From contig NZ_CP058669.1 in the NCBI RefSeq assembly GCF_014323565.1, positions 1,763,501-1,827,500 of the forward strand: a DNA stretch of 64,000 nucleotides. The letters are read 5' to 3'. The notes below the pieces were generated by a model. The model made no database searches. It was not told the origin of the DNA and saw only the letters and a list, made by a program, of their open reading frames with translations. Made by a program: the position numbers and the translations under genes. The stretch is from Hyphobacterium sp. CCMP332. Its GTDB lineage: Bacteria > Pseudomonadota > Alphaproteobacteria > Caulobacterales > Maricaulaceae. Shown here one piece after another: positions 35,129-43,626 of the stretch (within the stretch, counting starts at the first letter, position 1; every line of letters begins with the position of its first letter).

Positions 35129-36295
35129 ATGAGTGAAGATCTGAACGATATCGAGCCGGACGAGGACTTCGAGGACGGCTATGAAGAGGGCTTCGAAGAC
35201 AGGCCCAAGCGCATCATGCTCGTCACCGACGCATGGGAACCGCAGGTCAATGGCGTTGTCCGCACCCTCACCCGGACCACGGAAGAGTGCCGGGCCATGG
35301 GCCATGAGGTCGAGGTCATCCATCCCGGCCTGGGCTACAAGACATGGCCGCTGCCGACCTATCCGGAGATCAAGCTGGCATTTGGTGCGCGCAAGGATAT
35401 CGAACGGCGCTTCAAGGAATTCGAGCCGGAAGCGATCCACATCTCCACCGAAGGCCCTCTGGGCATGGCGGCCCGTGCGGTCTGCCTGAAATGGAAACTG
35501 CCCTTCACCACCAGCTATCACACCAAGTTTCCCGAATATGTGAATGCACGCCTGCCCTTTGTCCCGCTGGCAGCGGGCTATGCCTTCATGCGCAATTTCC
35601 ACAATTCGGGTGGCCGCCTGATGGTGGCGACGCCCTCCATGCGCGATGATCTGGCGGCGCGCGGTTTCAAGAACATCACGCCCTGGGCGCGCGGTGTCGA
35701 CACCGTGCTCTTCAATCCCGACAAGCGCGGCATTGATGGCGGCGTCTTCAAGGACCTTGTCGGTCCGATCTTCGTCTATGTCGGACGCGTATCGGTGGAA
35801 AAGAATATCGAGGCTTTCCTCGATTGCGAATTACCCGGCACCAAGGTCGTTATCGGACCGGGCCCGCAGCTCGATGAGTTGCGCAAGGAATATCCCGACA
35901 TTCAATTCCTCGGCCCGCAATATGGCGACGAGCTGGCGCGCTATTTCGCCGATGCCGATGTCTTCGTTTTCCCGAGCCTGACCGACACATTCGGTCTGGT
36001 GATTCTGGAATCCATGGCCTGCGGCACTCCGGTCGCCGCCTTCCCGGCCCCCGGCCCGATCGATCTGATCCCCGGAACGGGTGCGGGCGCGGTCTCGGAA
36101 AACCTGCAGGAAGCCTGCCTGGAAGCGCTGACCATGAGCCGCGAACGCTGCCGCGAATATGCCGAGGGCTTCTCGTGGAAATCCTGCGCCGAAGAGTTTG
36201 TCAAAAACCTCAAACCGCAACCCAAGCCGGAAGGCCGCCGTTTCTGGAAACGCCTCCGCCGTCTCGGCCGCAAGGAACGCAAACCGCTATTCTAG
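35129..36295 (+). CDS. GT4-family glycosyltransferase (GDP-mannose-dependent/MgtA-like)
   Basis: 388 residues. An acidic N-terminal extension (MSEDLNDIEPDEDFEDGYEE) precedes a GT-B fold: IMLVTDAWEPQVNGVVRTL, TSYHTKFPEYVNAR, a nucleotide-sugar site VYVGRVSVEKNIEAFL, and the GT4 E-x7-E motif FGLVILESMACGTPV. The C-terminal tail is very basic, suggesting inner-leaflet membrane contact. Homologues transfer mannose, glucuronate or galactose to lipids, for instance glycolipids that replace phospholipids under phosphate limitation. Which one is not decidable here. GGAG lies 7 bp upstream of the chosen start. Confidence 0.88.
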   Translation: MSEDLNDIEPDEDFEDGYEEGFEDRPKRIMLVTDAWEPQVNGVVRTLTRTTEECRAMGHEVEVIHPGLGYKTWPLPTYPEIKLAFGARKDIERRFKEFEPEAIHISTEGPLGMAARAVCLKWKLPFTTSYHTKFPEYVNARLPFVPLAAGYAFMRNFHNSGGRLMVATPSMRDDLAARGFKNITPWARGVDTVLFNPDKRGIDGGVFKDLVGPIFVYVGRVSVEKNIEAFLDCELPGTKVVIGPGPQLDELRKEYPDIQFLGPQYGDELARYFADADVFVFPSLTDTFGLVILESMACGTPVAAFPAPGPIDLIPGTGAGAVSENLQEACLEALTMSRERCREYAEGFSWKSCAEEFVKNLKPQPKPEGRRFWKRLRRLGRKERKPLF

Positions 36296-36297
36296 GA

Positions 36298-36331
36298 GCC
36301 GGACGCCGGCGTCCGGCCGCGTGGTCTTTTT
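36298..36331 (+). terminator. Probable intrinsic terminator after the glycosyltransferase gene
   Basis: A perfect 20-bp palindrome (GCCGGACGCC mirrored) starts 3 bp after the stop. A TTTTT run follows ten bases beyond the stem, slightly far for a classical intrinsic terminator. Confidence 0.55.
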
Positions 36332-36355
36332 CTGATCAGATGTGAGGTTGGGAGC

Positions 36356-36829
36356 ATGAAGCGAGGTCGAATTCTCACCCAGCGCAGCATCGCCGCCGGA
36401 ATGGCCTGCCTGCTGTTCGTCGTCCATTGCGTGGTGATCATCAGCGCATTCGGACTCATGACATGGCAATTCCAGAACGCCGGCACCGTCATCATCATCA
36501 GCCTGGCTTATCTGATCACAACCGCCCTGTGCACACTGATCTTGTTCCTGCCAATTCTACTGCTCTTCAAGGGCCGGACGCACCGCTTTTCGGTCATTTT
36601 CGCGATCGCCGGATTCGTTACCGGCTTTCTGCCGACGATCCTCATTTTTGGCGGTCTCGTGCTCATTGCGACGCAAGACCGGGAAGCGGCATTGCTGGCG
36701 GTTATGGCGTTTGCGCTTTTCAACGCTACCGTCGGCCTTTTGTCCGGACTTCTGACCCGGTACTGGCTTCGCAAGCGCCTGCGGGAGAATCTCCACAACA
36801 GCGCCGAGCTGGCCGAGATATATGCGTAA
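36356..36829 (+). CDS. Four-helix integral membrane protein, unknown function
   Basis: 157 residues. A basic N-terminus (MKRGRILTQR) is followed by four predicted membrane helices at about 12-37, 43-70, 78-104 and 109-132, then a basic C-terminal helix (LTRYWLRKRLRENLHNSAEL). GGGAG lies 3-7 bp upstream of the ATG. No family motif is recognised. It follows the glycosyltransferase gene after a hairpin, and is bounded downstream by a long inverted repeat. Confidence 0.7.
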   Translation: MKRGRILTQRSIAAGMACLLFVVHCVVIISAFGLMTWQFQNAGTVIIISLAYLITTALCTLILFLPILLLFKGRTHRFSVIFAIAGFVTGFLPTILIFGGLVLIATQDREAALLAVMAFALFNATVGLLSGLLTRYWLRKRLRENLHNSAELAEIYA

Positions 36830-36877
36830 ACCAGCGGCCGCATCGCCACCGCGACTTTCGACCTCATTCTGAGAAGG

Positions 36878-36995
36878 AATACGTCCGTCATCCCGGGGCA
36901 CGCGATGGCGCGAACCCGGGACCCATTCCGGACAGCCGCCATCGCGGCATGGATTCCGGGTCAGGCTATCGCCTGTCCGGAATGACGGACGTATT
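36878..36995. repeat. Long imperfect inverted repeat, 118 bp, between convergent genes
   Basis: AATACGTCCGTCAT at the left end is mirrored perfectly by ATGACGGACGTATT at the right. Inner parts also pair (CCCGGGACCCATTCC with GGAATGC-type and CCGGGT segments). The GTCATCCCGG / CCGGAATGAC signature is typical of dispersed intergenic repeats in alphaproteobacterial genomes. It separates convergent genes and could end transcription on both strands. Confidence 0.75.
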
Positions 36996-37000
36996 GACCC

Positions 37001-38095
37001 CTAATGCGCTTCCGGCGCTTGTGTCATCGTTTCGAGCGAGTTGACGCGCTCGACCAGCTCTGCACGGCGGGCTTCCGGCAGCGGGATCAGGCCACGATCC
37101 GTCAGATAGCCGAACTCACCCCAGGCTTCATCTGACGCAAATTCCTGCAGATATTCCTGAATGCCCGGCACCACGCCCACATGCTGGGCCTTGGCATAGA
37201 CGAACATGGAGCGGGAAATCGGATAATCACCCGATGCAATCGCATCAAACTCCGGTGCCACGCCATCAACCCGTGCGGCCTGAATGCGGTCGCCATTCTG
37301 CGCCAGGAAGGAATAGCCAAACACGCCATAGGCCGTCGGTGTATTTACCAGCGTCTGGACGATGGCGTTGTCGTTTTCACCGGAGTCGATCCACGCACCA
37401 TCCTCGCGGATCCGCGCGGCGGCTTCGCCGGAAATCTCGCAACCGGTTTCGGCGGCGACTTCCTCGGCTCCGGCTTCCATGCCGAGTTCGACAAAGGCAT
37501 CGCGCGTGCCGGAGGTTGGCGGCGGCCCGAAGACTTCAATCCGCAATTCCGGCAGCGAGGCATCAATATCCGACCAGCTTTCATTCGGATTGTCGATCAT
37601 CGTGCAGTCTTCGGCCGGCACCGTGGCCGCCAGCGCGCGCCAGATCTGGCCGCGGGAAATGTCCAGTTGCGGACCGGTCGAGACGTTGGAAATGACGATG
37701 CCGTCAAACCCGATGGGAAGCTCGACAATATCGCGAACGCCATTGCTCTGGCACATCTCGTATTCGCTCGGCATCATCCGGCGGGACGCACCGGTCAGGT
37801 CCGGCCGGTCAATGCCAACGCCGGAGCAGAAAAGCTGCATGCCGCCGCCCGTCCCGGTCGATTCGACCACAGGCGTCGGGAAGTTGGTGCGCGCGCCAAA
37901 GCTCTCCGCCACGGCCGTCGTGAACGGGAACACCGTCGAGGAGCCGACGATACGAACCACATTGCGCGAGCCGGATCCGGCACCGCCGCTGGAAGCCGAG
38001 GTGCTGCCGGCAGAGGTCGTGCTACCCGAGTCCGAACACGCCGCGAGGCCGAGAAGGCCGGTGGCGATCACTGTCGAAAGAAGAAGCTTGTTCAT
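37001..38095 (-). CDS. pstS: Phosphate ABC transporter substrate-binding lipoprotein
   Basis: 364 residues from the ATG at 38095. The signal peptide ends in lipobox GLAAC (Cys20), then a Ser/Gly-rich linker to ~45. The binding domain begins VVRIVGSSTVFPFTTAVAESF and includes STGTGGGMQLFC, a DLTGASRRMM block, and TSGTRDAFVELGM, typical PstS contacts to phosphate. Two disulphide-like cysteine pairs are present. PstS delivers periplasmic phosphate to PstCAB, whose genes are not in the window. Likely read together with the porin gene upstream, 99 bp away, no terminator between. High-affinity phosphate uptake is the clear role. Confidence 0.93.
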   Translation of the reverse strand: MNKLLLSTVIATGLLGLAACSDSGSTTSAGSTSASSGGAGSGSRNVVRIVGSSTVFPFTTAVAESFGARTNFPTPVVESTGTGGGMQLFCSGVGIDRPDLTGASRRMMPSEYEMCQSNGVRDIVELPIGFDGIVISNVSTGPQLDISRGQIWRALAATVPAEDCTMIDNPNESWSDIDASLPELRIEVFGPPPTSGTRDAFVELGMEAGAEEVAAETGCEISGEAAARIREDGAWIDSGENDNAIVQTLVNTPTAYGVFGYSFLAQNGDRIQAARVDGVAPEFDAIASGDYPISRSMFVYAKAQHVGVVPGIQEYLQEFASDEAWGEFGYLTDRGLIPLPEARRAELVERVNSLETMTQAPEAH

Positions 38096-38194
38096 GATGT
38101 ACATTCCCGTTTTTCTGAGTGGGCCCGTTTGTCTGTATGGGATCGAAATCGAGCGTTGTTTAGACCGTCTGCCGGCTGGCGTTGTGTGAATTTT

Positions 38195-39307
38195 TTATGG
38201 CCAGGTCACCTGAAAGCGCATCTGCACGCCCTGGAAGTCGCCTTCACCGAAGCGTGCTGGCCCGTCCACATCGGCCATGATCACGTTGGCCATGACACGG
38301 ACATTGCGCTCCACCTGCCAGTTGAGTCCCGCCGTATAGGAGGTCTGGCGTCCGGCGCTATCAGTATCGAGCTGGTCAATACGGCCGACAATCTCCCACG
38401 CGCCCCAGCCACCATTGCTTAAGGCTTGCGCCGGCGAAACACCGCGCATGATACCATCCGACGCCCGGTAGACACGGCTTTCACCCGTCAGCATCCAGCC
38501 GCCCGAAAGCCCCCAGGCGGTGGCGTCGGCCGCCCGCTCGGCGTCTTCGGTGGCCAGTTCGGCCAGAACATGAAAGGGGCCGTTGATGTAAAGCGCTTCA
38601 ACGCCGATCAGCGTTGAACTCTCTGCAGTGGTGCGCTGATCCACATAACGATCGGCCAGGCTGGCACCGGGGCGCGCACGGAAACGCACCGATTCCGGCT
38701 CACCGGCATCGCGATTATACTGGCGGGCGTGAACGCCCAGATGCAGGACGCGGCCCGTCTCGTTGATCGGTGCGAAGGTCGCGCGGCCGGCAATGACCGT
38801 GGAGTCGGAAATCCCGAAGTCCGAATTGCTGTCCCCGATGGCGCCGCCAAAGACGCCCACGGCCACAGAATAATTCTCGCCCGAATGGTCCACCAGCACA
38901 CCGATGCGGCGGTCATAACGGAAGGTTTGCGCCGGCTGGGCGCGTTCCATGAAGGTATTGACCGTCGAGGAGGTGATGTATTCGATCGAGTTCGGGGTCT
39001 TCTGATTGCCGAATGTGACGCGGACATTCTCGCCGCTCCAGCGCAGGCGGAAATCCTTGAACGAAACCCTGTCGCCACCAAAATCCAGCTCGGTCACAAA
39101 GCTGAAATCACCCCATCCGCCCTGCAAGCCCATGCGCGCGGCGCGGAGCGTCGAATCCTCGACACTGGCCTGCAGCGTGGCAAAGTCTTCTTCATAGCTG
39201 GCGACGTCTACAAAGAGGCGGCCGCGCGGTTCGATATTGAAAGCGCTCTGCGCAACAGCGGGGCTGGCAAACGCCACGAGTGAGAGCAGCGAAACAAGGC
39301 GGAACAT
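38195..39307 (-). CDS. OprO/OprP-type phosphate/polyphosphate-selective porin
   Basis: 370 residues. The start at 39307 gives signal peptide MFRLVSLLSLVAFASPAVAQ. The N-terminal FNIEPRGRLFVDVASYEED and the sequence LRAARMGLQGGWGDFSFVTELDFG match phosphate-selective porins O/P. The C-terminal end VQMRFQVTWP is a barrel closing strand. These trimers take up phosphate, pyrophosphate or polyphosphate across the outer membrane and are induced by PhoB. Adjacent pstS supports this. A candidate PhoB half-site array (39400-39429) lies about 100 bp upstream. Confidence 0.87.
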   Translation of the reverse strand: MFRLVSLLSLVAFASPAVAQSAFNIEPRGRLFVDVASYEEDFATLQASVEDSTLRAARMGLQGGWGDFSFVTELDFGGDRVSFKDFRLRWSGENVRVTFGNQKTPNSIEYITSSTVNTFMERAQPAQTFRYDRRIGVLVDHSGENYSVAVGVFGGAIGDSNSDFGISDSTVIAGRATFAPINETGRVLHLGVHARQYNRDAGEPESVRFRARPGASLADRYVDQRTTAESSTLIGVEALYINGPFHVLAELATEDAERAADATAWGLSGGWMLTGESRVYRASDGIMRGVSPAQALSNGGWGAWEIVGRIDQLDTDSAGRQTSYTAGLNWQVERNVRVMANVIMADVDGPARFGEGDFQGVQMRFQVTWP

Positions 39308-39399
39308 GGGGCAATCCTTCTGACCGGACGCCGCATGACATTTTGATATCATTACGACGACAAATTCGCCGCCGATCTATGAAGGTTTGACTTCGGTTT

Positions 39400-39429
39400 T
39401 TTGACGGTTGAGCGAAGCTTTTGTGACAG
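39400..39429 (-). promoter_or_regulatory. Weak candidate PhoB box array upstream of the porin gene
   Basis: On the minus strand a perfect CTGTCAC half-site (39423-39429) is followed 22 bp later, exactly two 11-bp steps, by CCGTCAA. The intervening half is poor. The AT-rich spacing and location 90-120 bp before the start suit PhoB, but the match is weaker than at phnC. Confidence 0.4.
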
Positions 39430-39434
39430 CGCCA

Positions 39435-39466
39435 GACACCGGACCGATTAAAATCGGTCCGGTGTC
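39435..39466 (-). terminator. Hairpin downstream of the phnDE fusion
   Basis: GACACCGGACCGAT and ATCGGTCCGGTGTC form a perfect 14-bp stem with a TAAA/TTTA loop. It starts 26 bp after the phnDE stop. There is no T tract, so termination would need Rho or help from the loop; a barrier to read-through into the porin promoter is likely. Confidence 0.6.
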
Positions 39467-39491
39467 CAGATGGTTTGAAACGCTGGAAAAG

Positions 39492-41561
39492 CTACATCAG
39501 GCGCTTGCGCAGCACTTGTGACAGCATATCGACCAGCGTCACCGCAATGATGATGATGCCGATAATGACCGCCGTCTTGCCGTACTCGAAGGAGCGGATG
39601 TTCTCGATCAGAACCTGACCGATACCGCCCGCGCCGATCAGGCCAAGGATGGTTGCCGAACGCGTATTCGATTCGAACCGGTAAAGCGCATAGGATGCCC
39701 ACAGCGGTATGACTTGCGGCACGACAGCCCAGGTCACTTCATTCATCGGCCCGGCCCCGGTGGCGCGCACGCCTTCAACCGGACCTTCATCGATGGATTC
39801 CACGGCTTCCGAGAACAGCTTGCCGAGCACGCCCGCCGTATGGAAGGCCAGCGCCAGCACACCGGCGAAAGGCCCGAGCCCCACCGCCGCGACAAAGACC
39901 GCCGCAACCACCAGCTCGTTGATCGCCCGCAAGCCATCCATGACGATCCGCACCGGACGCCGGATCCAGAAGGGTGCGATATTGGATGCGCCCAGAAGGC
40001 CGAGCGGAATCGCCAGCACAACGGCAAAGAAAGTGCCCCAGAGCGCGATCTGGATGGTGACCAGAATCTGCTCCATATAGTTTCGCCATTCGGAGAAGTC
40101 CGGCCGCGCAAAGCCTGCCAGATATTCGCCCATACGGTCGGAATTCGCGCTCAGAAGCGGGAATTTGAAGACTTCGGCCGGCCAGAAGCTCCAGATCAGC
40201 AGGCCGAAGAATCCGCCCCAGATCACGGCATCAATCAGCCGGTCGGTCAGCAGGCGCACCGGCGCATATTTCGGCGGCTGCGACACAAACAGGACGAGGC
40301 CAAAGACCAGCAGCCCGGCCAGCAGGCCGATGCTCGCCCGAAACAGTGTGGGATCGCTGTCATCGCGGTGCGAGATATTCTGCGACACTGATTGCGGCGG
40401 CGGTGCGCCCTGATCCTGCAGGAAGGTCTCGACCAGCGTGCTGACCTCGTCACGGGTCTCGTCGGGATTGGCGAGCATGCGCGCCCGCGCGGCCTCGATC
40501 TCGATGGAAACCTGCTGGGTGGCAATCTCGCGTTCCTGACGTGCCACTTCCGCCAGCTCGGCTTCAATCTCGGCAAAGGTCGCATTCAGCTCGGCGAGGC
40601 GTTCATCGCGCAACACATCATTGAGCGTTTCGTCGGCTTCGACAGCAGAGATTTCCGACAGTGTCGCCCCACGGCGGTCAATCAGCTCCAGCCGCTGGAT
40701 GGGCAGGAAATGGTCATTGGTGGCCGGCAGGAAGCCGCCCATTTCCAGTTCGCGTAGAATGCCCTGTTCGCGGGCCCGCTGGGCTTCATCGCCGCGCCAG
40801 CCATAGGTCAGGAAAAATTCCTGGATCCGGGAACGGGCCTCGGCCGACAGATCGCGGCGCCACATGATCGGGTCGGTCTGGATCAGCGGCGAGCGCCAGA
40901 TGATCCGGATATCCTCGATCACTTCCGGGCGCGTGCGCTCCAGGCGTTCGATATTGGTAGTATTGTTGGTCGCCGCATCCAGCTGCTCATTCGCCACGGT
41001 CAGCAGATTGGCTTCATGGCTGGCGCGCGTGACCTGGTTGAAGCATTGCTGGGCATCAATCCCGCGCGGCGAGAAGATATAGGCATTCGGCACCAGCGTG
41101 CCCGAGGTCGACAACGGATCGCCGAAGCCGAAATCCACACTGCCGTCACAGATCAGCAGGTCATCCAGGCTTTGCAGCGGGCTGTTGACCGGCACGATGA
41201 TGATGGAGCGATAGCCAAGCTGGCCGTCCGGATAGATGAATTTGGCAAACACTTCGGCATTGGCGCGGCGCGATGCCTCCAGACCGGAGCGATTGGTCAG
41301 CCAGGCGATCTGCACCTGATCGGCGCGCATCGCTTCGACCACGCCGGTATAATCGCCCGCCGACACCAGCTGGATGTCGAAGCCGGTATCCCGGCGCATG
41401 TCTTCAACGAAGGGCACCCACAGGGCGAGCACATTTTCCGACTGCTCGGTTGCGACCACGCCAAAGACAATCGTATCGCCTTGCTGCTGGGCAGACGCCG
41501 TCGCCGCCAGTCCCAGAAAGGCGAGCCCGGTGAGAAGGCGGGCCAGACACCGCATCATCAT
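39492..41561 (-). CDS. Fused PhnD-PhnE: phosphonate/phosphate ABC transporter binding protein joined to permease
   Basis: A single 689-residue frame. Signal peptide 1-25, then a PhnD-type periplasmic domain to about 310 (VVATEQSENVLALWVPFVEDM, DQVQIAWLTNRSG, DFGFGDPLSTSGTLVPNAY). Residues ~320-385 are Glu/Arg-rich and predicted coiled coil. From ~408 to 689 the protein is a PhnE permease with about six helices and the EAA loop (EAVESIDEGPVEGVRATGAG), ending GAGGIGQVLIENIRSFEY. In most bacteria PhnD and PhnE are separate. GGAGAG lies ~9 bp before the ATG, and the start overlaps the phnC stop by 4 bp. Since no phosphonate-degradation gene is nearby and pstS is, phosphate, phosphite or phosphonate are all possible substrates. 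Confidence 0.9.
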   Translation of the reverse strand: MMMRCLARLLTGLAFLGLAATASAQQQGDTIVFGVVATEQSENVLALWVPFVEDMRRDTGFDIQLVSAGDYTGVVEAMRADQVQIAWLTNRSGLEASRRANAEVFAKFIYPDGQLGYRSIIIVPVNSPLQSLDDLLICDGSVDFGFGDPLSTSGTLVPNAYIFSPRGIDAQQCFNQVTRASHEANLLTVANEQLDAATNNTTNIERLERTRPEVIEDIRIIWRSPLIQTDPIMWRRDLSAEARSRIQEFFLTYGWRGDEAQRAREQGILRELEMGGFLPATNDHFLPIQRLELIDRRGATLSEISAVEADETLNDVLRDERLAELNATFAEIEAELAEVARQEREIATQQVSIEIEAARARMLANPDETRDEVSTLVETFLQDQGAPPPQSVSQNISHRDDSDPTLFRASIGLLAGLLVFGLVLFVSQPPKYAPVRLLTDRLIDAVIWGGFFGLLIWSFWPAEVFKFPLLSANSDRMGEYLAGFARPDFSEWRNYMEQILVTIQIALWGTFFAVVLAIPLGLLGASNIAPFWIRRPVRIVMDGLRAINELVVAAVFVAAVGLGPFAGVLALAFHTAGVLGKLFSEAVESIDEGPVEGVRATGAGPMNEVTWAVVPQVIPLWASYALYRFESNTRSATILGLIGAGGIGQVLIENIRSFEYGKTAVIIGIIIIAVTLVDMLSQVLRKRLM

Positions 41562-42358
41562 GCCAGCTCTCCTTCTTCATCCATGACGTCGATATATTCA
41601 TCGCCATAGATTTCGATCAGGCGTTCGCGTGTCAGCCCCCGTGTGGGACCGTCATAGATGATTTCACCCGCTTTCAGCGCCACTGCACGGCGGCAATATT
41701 TCAGCGCGTAATCCACCTGGTGAAGGGTGACGACAACGGTAATGCCGTCCTCTTCATTCAGCTCCTGCAGGAGCTTCATCACATTGCGCGCCGACACCGG
41801 ATCCAGCGAGGCAATCGGCTCATCCGCGAAAATCGCCTGCGCGCCCTGCACCATGGTGCGGGCAATGGCGCCGCGCTGCTGTTGACCGCCGGAGAGATTG
41901 GCCGCCCGGTTGCCGGCATATTGGGCAATGCCGACGCGTTCGAGCGAATCCATGGCCTTCTTGCGGTCCGCCGGCGAGAAGCGGCCCAGAACGCCCTTCC
42001 ATTCCGGCATGCGCCCCAGCGCGCCGAGCAGGACGTTGGAATAGAGACTGATCCGTTTGACCAGATTGAATTGCTGGAAAATGAAGCCGATCTGCGCTCG
42101 CGCCCGGCGCACGCCGCGCGACAGCTTGCCCGCTTCCTGCACCCGGTCGCCGAACAGGCGCGTCACGCCGGACGTCGCATCTGCCAGCTGCAGGCCGGCA
42201 CCGACGCGCAGCAGGGTCGACTTGCCGGAACCCGAAGGCCCGATCAGCGCGACCATCTCGCCTTTTTCGACGGTGAGCGAGACGCCTTTCAGCGCCTGGG
42301 TCGTCCCGAACGTAACACTGATGTTTTCGGCCAGAAATGCCGGTGCCGATTCAGACAT
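41558..42358 (-). CDS. phnC: Phosphonate/phosphate ABC transporter ATP-binding protein
   Basis: 266 residues. An ABC ATPase with Walker A GPSGSGKS at 40-47, Q-loop FIFQQFNLVKRISLYSNVL, signature LSGGQQQRGAIART, Walker B QAIFADEPIASLDP and the switch His in VVTLHQVDYAL. The FNLVKRISLYSNVLLGALG stretch is diagnostic of PhnC rather than PstB. It energises the fused PhnD-PhnE encoded directly downstream. A strong candidate PhoB box lies 48 bp upstream of the start. Confidence 0.92.
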   Translation of the reverse strand: MSESAPAFLAENISVTFGTTQALKGVSLTVEKGEMVALIGPSGSGKSTLLRVGAGLQLADATSGVTRLFGDRVQEAGKLSRGVRRARAQIGFIFQQFNLVKRISLYSNVLLGALGRMPEWKGVLGRFSPADRKKAMDSLERVGIAQYAGNRAANLSGGQQQRGAIARTMVQGAQAIFADEPIASLDPVSARNVMKLLQELNEEDGITVVVTLHQVDYALKYCRRAVALKAGEIIYDGPTRGLTRERLIEIYGDEYIDVMDEEGELA

Positions 42359-42405
42359 GAAGGCAAAGCCCCTGCTTGTAATTCAGTCCCCCTTGCCGGT
42401 CTTGC

Positions 42406-42423
42406 GTGACAGTTTTGTGAAAA
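42406..42423 (-). promoter_or_regulatory. Candidate PhoB box upstream of phnC
   Basis: Minus-strand TTTTCAC-AAAA-CTGTCAC: the second half-site equals the consensus (CTGTCAC) and the first keeps TCA at the correct 11-bp spacing with an AT spacer. It lies 48-65 bp upstream of phnC. Confidence 0.6.
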
Positions 42424-42427
42424 CCCC

Positions 42428-42904
42428 TCACCTGTCAGCAGCATCGCGGCAACTGATCAACCCCATTAGCGGAGAAACTTCCATCGCACCACCCGGCAGA
42501 GTCCGCCGCAATACCGCCCGGCCAATGACGGCCTCGCCGTCTCTTGTGGCGGTAATCTCTCCCTCAACGGTGATGATCTCGTTCGAGGGCAGTCGATACG
42601 TCCGCAAAAGGCGCTGTCCGGTCGCATAAGACCCGGTGCGCGGCGATGTGCCCAGTTCCAGGATGCCACTCTCCAGCCACAGGCGCGCTTGCTCGCGGCT
42701 CTCATTCTCGAACAGACGCAGCGGATTGGGTTCGGCCCGGTCCCAGAAAAACGCCCCGCACTCCCCGGCCGCCAGATCCTGCGCTGGCAAGCCCTGCACC
42801 ATAGACGGGCTGGCTTCGCCCGCCTGCAGCCCATTGGCCACAGCACTGACACTGAGTGCGAGCAGCAGCGCCAGAAACCCTGCGTATTGATCCCGCCACA
42901 TCAT
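42428..42904 (-). CDS. Small exported protein of unknown function at the end of the T2SS operon
   Basis: 158 residues. The signal peptide (GFLALLLALSVSAVANGLQA) is followed by a compact beta-rich domain with two cysteines: one in GECGAFFWDRAEPNPLRLFE and one in MGLISCRDAADR, likely a disulphide. The middle part reads LPSNEIITVEGEITATRDGEAVIGRAVLRR. It starts within the gspN stop (ATGA overlap), so it is translationally coupled to the T2SS operon. Possibly a T2SS pilotin or accessory, or a secreted substrate. No family recognised; only position supports a T2SS link. Confidence 0.7.
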   Translation of the reverse strand: MMWRDQYAGFLALLLALSVSAVANGLQAGEASPSMVQGLPAQDLAAGECGAFFWDRAEPNPLRLFENESREQARLWLESGILELGTSPRTGSYATGQRLLRTYRLPSNEIITVEGEITATRDGEAVIGRAVLRRTLPGGAMEVSPLMGLISCRDAADR

Positions 42905-43626
42905 AATTGCCCGTCTCCGCGATGCCGCCAGATGGCACCATCGTGTGTAAATCCCAAAGCCGAGACAACCGGCGTCAGGGATGGATCCATGATCTGCGCC
43001 TCTGCCGTCCAGCGGTAAAGCCCGGATGCAGAGAGTGACAGCTCAAGCTGGATGTCCATGTCCCCGCTCTGCCCGGCGAGGTCGGCAAACAGCACCCCGT
43101 CACGGCAGGACAAAGCACCGTCCAGCATCGGCGCAGCCACATCATAGCGCGCCGACAGCCCCATCAGTGCCGAGGTCCAGATAACCGCATCCGCCGCCAC
43201 ACAGCCCGCGCCATCAAACGTCAGTTCGGCAATTTCGAGCGAGAGGGATTCATCCATCACCGCGGCGGGCATGGGCAAGCCCAGCGTCCGGAACCGGCTG
43301 GTCAGCTGCGCCTCGCGCAGGCCGAACGTGGTGAAGCTGACAAAGCCCTGCCCGTTGCCGCGCGCATTCGGGTCCACGATCTGCCAGTCAAACCCCGCCC
43401 GCCCCGTGAACAGGGAGGCCGGGCGCAAGGCCGCATTCACCTGCGAGAATCGGGCATTTCCCACCGCCGCATTGTAGAGTCGGCCATCCAGGGCGCGCCC
43501 ATATATGCTGGCTTGCGCGCCGAGGGGCTGGCCCGCCACGCCATGGATAAAGGCCAGCGGCATCATCATGATCAATGCCACCAGAACCAGAACAGCGCCC
43601 AGAAAACCGATCCCGCGCAGCGACAT
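42901..43626 (-). CDS. gspN: Type II secretion system protein GspN
   Basis: 241 residues with one N-terminal membrane helix (about 6-28) and a periplasmic, beta-rich domain. The start of the soluble part, AQASIYGRALDGRLYNAAVG, is the GspN signature (G-x-L-W/Y-x-G). GspN is a periplasmic inner-membrane component present in some T2SSs, thought to contact the secretin. Position after gspM confirms the call. Confidence 0.82.
   Translation of the reverse strand: MSLRGIGFLGAVLVLVALIMMMPLAFIHGVAGQPLGAQASIYGRALDGRLYNAAVGNARFSQVNAALRPASLFTGRAGFDWQIVDPNARGNGQGFVSFTTFGLREAQLTSRFRTLGLPMPAAVMDESLSLEIAELTFDGAGCVAADAVIWTSALMGLSARYDVAAPMLDGALSCRDGVLFADLAGQSGDMDIQLELSLSASGLYRWTAEAQIMDPSLTPVVSALGFTHDGAIWRHRGDGQL

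Noticed and set aside
38096-38194. PhoB box directly upstream of pstS
   Set aside because: No CTGTCA-type pair at 11-bp spacing was found in this 99-bp gap. pstS is more likely read from the porin promoter.
39492-41561. Idea that the phnDE fusion is due to a lost stop codon
   Set aside because: The linker is a long ordered coiled-coil segment plus an extra membrane helix, and no second ribosome binding site or start appears between the domains. A simple read-through would leave intergenic-like sequence.
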